Assembly (NCBI RefSeq): GCF_001421765.1
Contig: NZ_LMLA01000001.1
Span: 1,067,959 to 1,131,958 of the forward strand
Source of the DNA: Sphingomonas sp. Leaf32
GTDB lineage: Bacteria; Pseudomonadota; Alphaproteobacteria; Sphingomonadales; Sphingomonadaceae
Length of the DNA stretch: 64,000 bases
Direction of reading: 5' to 3'
Shown: in pieces, positions 59,029-64,000 of the stretch
How positions within the stretch are numbered: the stretch's first letter is position 1
How the letters are laid out: each line of letters opens with the position of its first letter
Made by a program: the position numbers and the translations under genes
The notes under the pieces: generated by a model
Told to the model about the DNA's origin: nothing
What the model saw: the letters and a program-made list of their open reading frames with translations, nothing else
Databases searched by the model: none

Positions 59029-60046
59029 CTAAATGCCTGGCGGGGCGTCGCGGGTTTGGGTGACGTACTCACGGGGCGGGCAATAGCTCTCTGCCTTGTA
59101 GTGCTTAAGCCAACCTGGCAGCTGCTCGAAGACGGTGCGAGTATCAGGCGTAGGGTTCACGCGGGAATGGTCGCGCTTGAGCGTGCGGACGAAGGCTTCA
59201 GCCGTTCCGTTCGACTGCAGGCTGCTGACCGGTATGGCACGCGGGACGAGGCCGATGTTGCGCGCGAAGCACCTGGTATCGCCAGCGGCATAAAGGCTGC
59301 AGTTGTCGGTGAGTCACTCGATCGGCCCTGCGAGGCGCTTCACGAGTTCGAAGCAATGGTTGACGGTGGCGATCATCAGGTCGCAGACATCTTCGGCAGT
59401 GATGCCGCCGGTGTTAGCAACGTGCTCCGTGGACTCCCTGTCGCAGCATTCAAGTGCAAAGACGACGCGTACCTTCTCGCCGTTGTCGCAAGCAATCTAC
59501 AGCGCGTCAGAGCACCAGCGGGTGTTGCGCCGATCGACGGCGACGCGACCGTCATGACGCCGTTCCTCGCCCGTGCCGCAATGGGGCTGGAGCGGCAGGC
59601 CGTAGCGTCGCGAAACGGTGATCGCCCGCGTGGCCGGGGCGGTGATCGGTCGCGCATGGCGTACAGATGCTGGCGGCTGATGCCGATGTCGAGCGTAATA
59701 GCAGTTTTTTTGGCGTGCGGCCCAGGGAGCAGCCTGGCGCAGGATCTCGGCTTCCATGTTTTTTTGCTGTGCAGGCGTTGTCACTCAGCCATCGGATGGG
59801 AGCACCACCGCCTCGTCGGCACCGGTCTTAGTCAGCGTACCCTGCGCCATCAACCACCGCCAGATGAAGAGCTGGCCAGCGCCGATGCCGCGGCGGCGGG
59901 CGACCAACGACACGCTCTTGCCCGGCAGGTACCTCTGCTCAACGATACCGACCGTCTCTCGGCGGCCACCGCCTCTCGCGCCGAACCCCGGATAGGACCT
60001 CGCCGTCATTGTGACGCTTGGTCGTATGCTCAGTCACATGCCTCAT
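59029..60046 (-). pseudogene. wrecked IS3-family (IS2-like) transposase
   Basis: Read on the minus strand in several frames, this is a broken IS3-family element. The OrfA part (MRHVTEHTTKRHNDGEVLS, then after a frameshift TVGIVEQRYLPGKSVSLVAR and GQLFIWRWLMAQG) is followed by KNMEAEILRQA, a large internal loss, RRHDGRVAVDRRNTRWCSDA, then DREST-like and GGITAEDV segments, an in-frame stop where the conserved TDN motif lies (PIE, stop, LTDNCSLYA), and the OrfB end LQSNGTAEAFVRTLKRDHSR to REYVTQTRDAPPGI. At least two frameshifts, one stop and a deletion make it inactive. No clear terminal repeats were found. Confidence 0.85.
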
Positions 60047-60079
60047 TCTTACACAAGGGCGAAACCATTTGAGGTCAAT

Positions 60080-60125
60080 TTGGCGGCCAGCTCAGCATAT
60101 CCAATTGGGGGTCAACTTTTGGGGT
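60080..60125. repeat. possible IS end remnant
   Basis: Two related units, GAGGTCAATTTGGCGGCC and GGGGTCAACTTTTGGGGTGC, lie in tandem just right of the transposase remnant. They recall the repeated ends of IS21-type elements; no IS21 gene is near, so this is weak. Confidence 0.25.
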
Positions 60126-60204
60126 GCTATTAGAGGCCGCGAATCTGCGTAGATGAATCTCCCCAGCTCGACCGACAGTGGGCCGAGCGATCACCAAAAT
60201 GGGG

Positions 60205-60384
60205 ATGAGAGTAATGCGAAGAAGGTATATTCCACTTCTGGATGCGTGCGCTGCAACGCAGCTATCCAAAACGACCATGTACGGGTTGATTGCGCAGAAC
60301 CGTCTGCGCCGGTTCAAAGTTGGCCGCAAAACGTATCTCGCCGTTTCCGAACTCGAAGCCTTGTTCGGAGGCGATGATGACTGA
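60205..60384 (+). CDS. AlpA/excisionase-like helix-turn-helix protein
   Basis: A 59-residue DNA-binding protein of the MerR-like HTH_17 / AlpA type: RRYIPLLDACAATQLSKTTM (helix-turn-helix), YGLIAQNRLRRFKVGRKTYL (wing), AVSELEALFGGDDD. Such proteins act as excisionase or as activators of excision and replication genes in integrative elements. Start at 60205 is one choice among ATGs at 60199, 60205 and 60214; none has a strong ribosome site. Its end overlaps the next gene by eight bases, so the two are co-translated. Confidence 0.82.
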   Translation: MRVMRRRYIPLLDACAATQLSKTTMYGLIAQNRLRRFKVGRKTYLAVSELEALFGGDDD

Positions 60385-61297
60385 CCGCTACATTCCTACA
60401 CCGAGTGAGGACAGTCCTGTCCAGGTTGACAAGCCCAGCAAGCGCGACGCTTTCCAGGACGCTCTTGCCGTTTGCCCTACGCTAGCTGCGATCAGCCGCG
60501 GCCTGGAGGGGCGTGAAGTTCTGAGCCTCACCCATGTTCCCGTTGGGGACAGGCGCGTCGTCCAAATGGTTGCATCGGAAATCGTTAGCCGGCTCAGCGA
60601 ACTGGTACGAAACGGACGCTTGGATAATATCTCGATGGAAGTTCGCTACGATTCGAAGTTCGACAGTCGTTCGGCCCATCCCAAAATTGATTTGAAGCAG
60701 TTGGCGAAATTTCACGGCATCGCGAAGAAGGCATCGCCGCACTGCATCTCCCAAATTGTCACGGCGTGCGGGGGATCGGAGGTTGAGGGCGAGAGCTTTG
60801 CGTTGGCAAACTACGTCGTAACGCTTGCCCTCAAGATCGACAACGTTACCGGTCTCGCCCCGGCGAACTCCCATCGTATTCCGCAAGGAGCAGCTTCGGG
60901 ATCTGGCCTGCGGCCCACATTAAAGACCATTTCCGTCGACAATCCGACGGTGGATGACGTGGAGAAAGTTGTCGGAGAATTCGTGAGTGCGCAGGCTTTC
61001 GTGCGCGACGCATCCGTTGCAATGGCAAAGGATGCAAATTTGTTGGCGTTCAAAAAGGAGTGGGTTGCGCGGCGGTTTATGCATCTTCAGGCCGATGCCC
61101 TCATTCCATTCGTCAAGGCGTTCCTCGGCGCAGGGATTGGCGATACGATCCTGAAAATAGCAATGGCGGCGCCCGCTGCTGCCGCACGCGAAAACAAGCG
61201 CCGCGAAAATGCAATGACGCGTGATGAGCTGCTCCACCTGGTATGGTCGGACGCACTGGACAACGGTCGCAAGAAGCCGCCCCTGATCATCATGTAA
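60377..61297 (+). CDS. unrecognised 306-residue protein of the element
   Basis: Not recognised. A soluble, mainly helical protein: an acidic N-terminus (TDRYIPTPSEDSPVQVDKPS), a segment with VVQMVASEIVSRLSELVRNG, a central region (KKASPHCISQIVTACGGSEV), and a charged C-terminal part (AFVRDASVAMAKDANLLAFK, AAAARENKRRENAMTRDELL). No nucleotide-binding or metal motif is evident. GGAGG precedes ATG 60377 by five to six bases. It lies between an AlpA-like gene and an HUH endonuclease gene on the same strand, so it may help replication or excision; this is inferred from position only. Confidence 0.72.
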   Translation: MTDRYIPTPSEDSPVQVDKPSKRDAFQDALAVCPTLAAISRGLEGREVLSLTHVPVGDRRVVQMVASEIVSRLSELVRNGRLDNISMEVRYDSKFDSRSAHPKIDLKQLAKFHGIAKKASPHCISQIVTACGGSEVEGESFALANYVVTLALKIDNVTGLAPANSHRIPQGAASGSGLRPTLKTISVDNPTVDDVEKVVGEFVSAQAFVRDASVAMAKDANLLAFKKEWVARRFMHLQADALIPFVKAFLGAGIGDTILKIAMAAPAAAARENKRRENAMTRDELLHLVWSDALDNGRKKPPLIIM

Positions 61298-61304
61298 AGG
61301 CCGG

Positions 61305-61388
61305 GTCGCCGGGTGGCTTGCTGCCCGGCGACAGCGCCATGTCGATCATTACGGCTAGTAGGCCAGTCGGCCTGTAACCCCCCTACTA
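61305..61388 (+). other. hairpin-rich intergenic DNA, candidate origin
   Basis: GTCGCCGGG (61305-61313) pairs with CCCGGCGAC (61324-61332); TAGTAGG (61356-61362) pairs with CCTACTA (61382-61388) around an inner AGGCC / GGCCT (61360-61364, 61369-61373). They fill the 183-bp gap before the HUH gene. Rolling-circle origins often look like this and lie beside the initiator gene, but the first hairpin could also be a terminator. Confidence 0.4.
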
Positions 61389-61480
61389 TCACAGTAATAC
61401 GCCCCAAACAGGCTATCAACTAAGCGTTGGTGGCGACTGCACGGCTGTGTTCGTGATACAGCTCATGGAACCCGTACCAC

Positions 61481-62569
61481 ATGTCATACCCAAGAGCCCG
61501 TCGTGCAGCGCGCCGCAGCGCCCACGCAAAATCGGCTGCGTTCCATCTGAAACTTCGCCAAGCATTGGCGTACTACCCGCCAAACCACCGTGATGCCGAA
61601 ACCCTGTGGTTTTGGGACACCCTCGCACCGTACGGTTTTTTGCCGTTGGCAAACGCGCGTGTGCGCCGCGCTGCAGCCACCGCGCTGATCGACGCGGTAC
61701 TCGCGCATTATTCCCGGGTTTATCAGGACCGTAGCGTACGGACCTTCTTAGTGACCTTCGCATGGGATGCGGGGTTGACCCCCATCACGGAACCCGTGCT
61801 GGACATGGAAGCTATGGAGCGCTTGGTGCGCCGCCAACTAGAACGGCTTGGATTGAATGCCGTTTGCGCCTTTGACCTCGATGTGTTTAGCAAGCCCAAC
61901 GACGGCGAAGAAGTTCGCCATCTTCATATGCATGTGCACGCGCTATGCTGGACGCGCGACCCGACCTTTCAACCTCATACAACGGCTGCGAAGCTGCGGG
62001 AGGGCCGAGCGTTTCCCAACCGGATTGGGGCACCCAGCGTCAAGTTCCGTTCCCGCGCTGAATCGGCTGCGCAGTTTGCGGCGTTCGAACGTGCGTGTCG
62101 GAAGCGCGTTCGTGCCAAACCAGTCACGGCCTCCCCAAACATCGCACGCGATCGTTCACGCCGTGATCAAACCGCGTTGTCGATCGCGAACCTCGCACAA
62201 TATATGTCAAAAGACACTGCCGTCTCCAAAAACCGCTACAAAGGCCGCGACGGCAACATGCGGATGCGTCCCGAAGCGCGCCGCTTTACGTTCAAAATCG
62301 CGCTGCGTTTTGCGGAGATTTTTTCAGAAATTTCTCCATTCGATGCGGTGTTCGGTGTTGGTGCCGAGGCGAGCCTCGTTACGGCCGATTACAGCGCGCG
62401 CATTCGTGCATGGGAACGTCGCAACCGCGAGAGCGGGGAGCCTTGCAACGAACGCGAATTGAAGGCAGCGTGGATCAGGTACTTTATCAGACACGCAAAC
62501 CTGGGCCTCTCACCGTGCATCATTCGTCAACGACGGCATACGTTGGCGAATGTAGCTTCAGCCAAATAG
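61481..62569 (+). CDS. HUH-superfamily replication initiator / nickase-like protein
   Basis: A 362-residue protein with the three ordered motifs of HUH single-strand endonucleases: motif I RTFLVTFAWDAG (residues 87-98), motif II VRHLHMHVHALCW with four alternating histidines (147, 149, 151, 153), and a motif III-like NLAQYMSKDTAVSKNRYKG with Tyr241 and Lys244. These enzymes nick DNA via a tyrosine to start rolling-circle replication, transfer or transposition. No helicase or IS91-type zinc region is seen, so a phage- or plasmid-type Rep is the best reading. The C-terminal half is basic. GC content is lower than the core genes. A hairpin at 62580-62602 follows. Confidence 0.75.
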   Translation: MSYPRARRAARRSAHAKSAAFHLKLRQALAYYPPNHRDAETLWFWDTLAPYGFLPLANARVRRAAATALIDAVLAHYSRVYQDRSVRTFLVTFAWDAGLTPITEPVLDMEAMERLVRRQLERLGLNAVCAFDLDVFSKPNDGEEVRHLHMHVHALCWTRDPTFQPHTTAAKLREGRAFPNRIGAPSVKFRSRAESAAQFAAFERACRKRVRAKPVTASPNIARDRSRRDQTALSIANLAQYMSKDTAVSKNRYKGRDGNMRMRPEARRFTFKIALRFAEIFSEISPFDAVFGVGAEASLVTADYSARIRAWERRNRESGEPCNERELKAAWIRYFIRHANLGLSPCIIRQRRHTLANVASAK

Positions 62570-62579
62570 TGCAAACTGG

Positions 62580-62602
62580 AAGCCGGGTGTGAGCCCGGTT
62601 TC
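62580..62602 (+). terminator. hairpin after the HUH gene
   Basis: AAGCCGGG (62580-62587) and CCCGGTTT (62594-62601), stem of eight with one G-T pair and a six-base loop, 10 bp past the stop; ends in TTTC, so the T-run is short. Confidence 0.5.
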
Positions 62603-62644
62603 TACAAGCTAAAGCTGGGCCCCATGACATAAACGGGGAAAGGT

Positions 62645-62751
62645 TGACGTGACTGACGTGACCCCCGTTTTTTCCTCCAGTTGGAGCTAGAGTCCGACCC
62701 CGGAAAGGGACGGACAGATGAAGCGGAAGCAGTTTTCGGAAGAGCAGATCA
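62645..62751 (+). mobile_element. partial duplicate of the IS3-element left end
   Basis: 62654-62751 is identical to the first 98 bp of the complete element at 62753 (same inverted repeat, leader and first ~34 bases of the transposase gene). The nine-base tip TGACGTGAC occurs once more just before it (62645-62653). A single G (62752) separates it from the full copy. Confidence 0.9.
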
Positions 62752-62816
62752 GTGACGTGACCCCCGTTTTTTCCTCCAGTTGGAGCTAGAGTCCGACCCC
62801 GGAAAGGGACGGACAG

Positions 62817-63083
62817 ATGAAGCGGAAGCAGTTTTCGGAAGAGCAGATCATCGGCATCCTGAAGGAGGCCGAGGCTGGTGCGGTGGTGACGGATCTGTGC
62901 CGGCGGCACGGGATGTCGAGCGCGACCTATTACGCCTGGAAAGCCAAGTTCGGCGGCTTGGAGGTGTCCGATGCGAAGCGGCTGCGGGCGCTCGAGGAGG
63001 AGAACGCCCGGCTCAAGCGACTGCTCGCGGACACGATGCTGGACAACGCAGGTCTGAAGGACCTGCTGGCAAAAAAATGGTGA
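62817..63083 (+). CDS. IS3-family transposase OrfA
   Basis: 88-residue DNA-binding part of the transposase: [40 protein letters not shown] (HTH) and a leucine-zipper-like [20 protein letters not shown]. It ends at 63083, just after a run of seven A (63071-63077), the slippery site for -1 frameshifting into OrfB. Confidence 0.95.
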   Translation: MKRKQFSEEQIIGILKEAEAGAVVTDLCRRHGMSSATYYAWKAKFGGLEVSDAKRLRALEEENARLKRLLADTMLDNAGLKDLLAKKW

Positions 63084-63982
63084 CGCCCGCCGCGAAGCGG
63101 GAAGCGGTCGCGCATCTCCAGACGGCGCTGGGGATGAGCGAGCGGCGGGCGTGTGCTGTCGTCGGGGCGGATCGCACGAGCATGCGGTATCGCTCAAGCC
63201 GGGCAGATGATGGCGACCTTCGGTCGCGTCTGCGCGAGCTGGCGCAGCAGCGCCGACGGTTCGGCTATCGGCGGTTGCACATCCTGCTGCGGCGGGAGGG
63301 CATCACGATCAACCGCAAGAAGACACAGCGGCTTTACCGCGAGGAAGGTCTGACAGTCCGTCGCCGGAAGGGACGAAAGCGCGCCGTCGGCGCGCGGGCA
63401 CCTGCGCCGGTGCTGGCGCTACCCAACCAGCGCTGGAGCCTGGACTTCGTTCATGATCAGATGGCCACGGGGCGGCGGTTCCGTATCCTCAACATCGTCG
63501 ACGACGTGACCCGGGAGTGTTTGCGGGCGGTGCTCGACACGTCAATCTCGGGCAAGCGGGTGGTGCGCGAGCTGGGCGACCTGATCGCCGAGCGTGGCGC
63601 GCCCAAGATGATCGTCAGCGACAATGGCACCGAGTTGACCTCAAACGCGGTGCTGGCGTGGTCGGGCGATGCCGACGTCGAGTGGCACTATATCGCTCCG
63701 GGCAAACCGACGCAGAACGGGTTCGTCGAGAGCTTCAACGGTCGCATGCGCGACGAGCTACTCAATGAGACGCTGTTCTTTACGGTCCGCCAGGCGCGCA
63801 CGATCCTCGCCCGCTGGGTCGAGGACTACAACACAGAGCGGCCACACTCCTCGCTCGGCTACGCCACACCGGCCGCCTTCGCCGCAGAACTCGAAAAGCA
63901 ACGGTCGGGTTTAAACCTGACCGTTGCTTCACCCGCGCTCCTGCGCGACAACAACGGTCGGTCTCTGGTCGCAGCTGGATGA
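63077..63982 (+). CDS. IS3-family transposase OrfB (DDE domain)
   Basis: 301-residue catalytic part, normally made as an OrfAB fusion by -1 frameshift at the A7 run. HTH_21 region ([20 protein letters not shown]) precedes the rve core with the DDE residues in [13 protein letters not shown] (Asp), [18 protein letters not shown] (Asp) and [18 protein letters not shown] (Glu), then the end [20 protein letters not shown]. Intact and probably active. The frame is set; an ATG at 63077 could also start it alone. Confidence 0.95.
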   Translation: MVTPAAKREAVAHLQTALGMSERRACAVVGADRTSMRYRSSRADDGDLRSRLRELAQQRRRFGYRRLHILLRREGITINRKKTQRLYREEGLTVRRRKGRKRAVGARAPAPVLALPNQRWSLDFVHDQMATGRRFRILNIVDDVTRECLRAVLDTSISGKRVVRELGDLIAERGAPKMIVSDNGTELTSNAVLAWSGDADVEWHYIAPGKPTQNGFVESFNGRMRDELLNETLFFTVRQARTILARWVEDYNTERPHSSLGYATPAAFAAELEKQRSGLNLTVASPALLRDNNGRSLVAAG

Positions 63983-64000
63983 AAGGCGGGGGTCACGTCA

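Larger units (their letters stand above)
62753..64000 (+). mobile_element. complete IS3-family element (IS407 group)
   Basis: A 1248-bp element that ends exactly at the window edge. The left end TGACGTGACCCCCG (62753-62766) is matched by its reverse complement at the right end (63987-64000), and the similarity continues inward through TTTTC and TCCAG with small differences (about 27 bp in all). It holds orfA and orfB joined by a likely -1 frameshift. Right-hand target duplication is beyond the window. Confidence 0.93.

Noticed and set aside
58999..60072. A 357-residue plus-strand protein
   Set aside because: The other strand holds recognisable transposase pieces; the plus-strand frame is the antisense of that pseudogene.
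60080..60125. A real IS21 element end
   Set aside because: Only two short similar units are present, with no istA or istB in the window; kept as a weak repeat note only.
62520..63197. Minus-strand 225-residue gene with an internal repeated segment
   Set aside because: The repeat in its translation only mirrors the 98-bp duplication of the IS left end; it is antisense to the IS.

Overview
This window looks like a chromosomal segment of a high-GC alphaproteobacterium of the Sphingomonadales, most likely Sphingomonas or a close relative. The reasons are the gene content and order (lptD-surA-pdxA-ksgA; dusB-ntrBC-ntrYX-hfq-hflX; a fused ispDF; an alphaproteobacterial HdaA next to ppk/ppx), a single Hfq polypeptide with two Sm domains, intergenic palindromic repeats of a type common in sphingomonads, and GANTC-rich intergenic DNA. 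The assignment is by recognition only; no search was run. Layout, core part (1-56499): gyrA (minus strand, 3' end cut by the window) diverges from an MscS-type channel; then a DUF885 protein, nfeD and a stomatin-like SPFH gene (minus); a CitE-like lyase, an M28 peptidase, guaB, an RsmB-like methyltransferase and a TPR protein (plus); the minus-strand operon lptD-surA-pdxA-ksgA; pepA, holC and ndk (plus); purM-purN-yjbR-like-unknown (minus); a DUF2066-like protein, hdaA, ppk1 and ppx (plus); rnd and an I78 inhibitor lipoprotein (minus); aspS (plus); carbonic anhydrase (minus); lipA-ratA (plus), overlapping the end of cinA in the convergent operon ispDF-unknown-cinA (minus); the nitrogen-regulation cluster dusB-ntrB-ntrC-ntrY-ntrX-hfq-hflX (plus); and a ten-gene minus-strand run, mltB-like, rlpA-like, dacA-like, tmk, holB, metG, tatD, MBL hydrolase, aspartic protease, mazG. 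Genes in these runs are packed tightly: about 18 junctions overlap by exactly four bases (ATGA, GTGA or TTGA), which points to translational coupling. Accessory part (56410-64000): a tRNA-Ser(UGA) gene is followed at once by a P4-type tyrosine integrase reading away from it, the usual left edge of an integrative element. Inside come an AT-rich gene of unknown function, the wreck of an IS3-family (IS2-like) transposase, a small AlpA/excisionase-like helix-turn-helix protein overlapping an unrecognised 306-residue protein, and a 362-residue protein with the three motifs of HUH rolling-circle endonucleases. A complete IS407-group IS3 element fills the end of the window (62753-64000) and is preceded by an exact 98-bp copy of its own left end. 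The distal attachment site was not seen, so the element either continues past the window or its copy is too diverged to notice. Most interesting items: the HUH-endonuclease integrative element with its unknown partner genes and a hairpin-rich candidate origin; the asymmetric tandem Hfq with a structured leader; a cluster of six GANTC sites between hflX and mazG; three CRISPR-like short palindromic repeats with irregular spacing between rnd and aspS; and the 79-bp antisense overlap of ratA and cinA.
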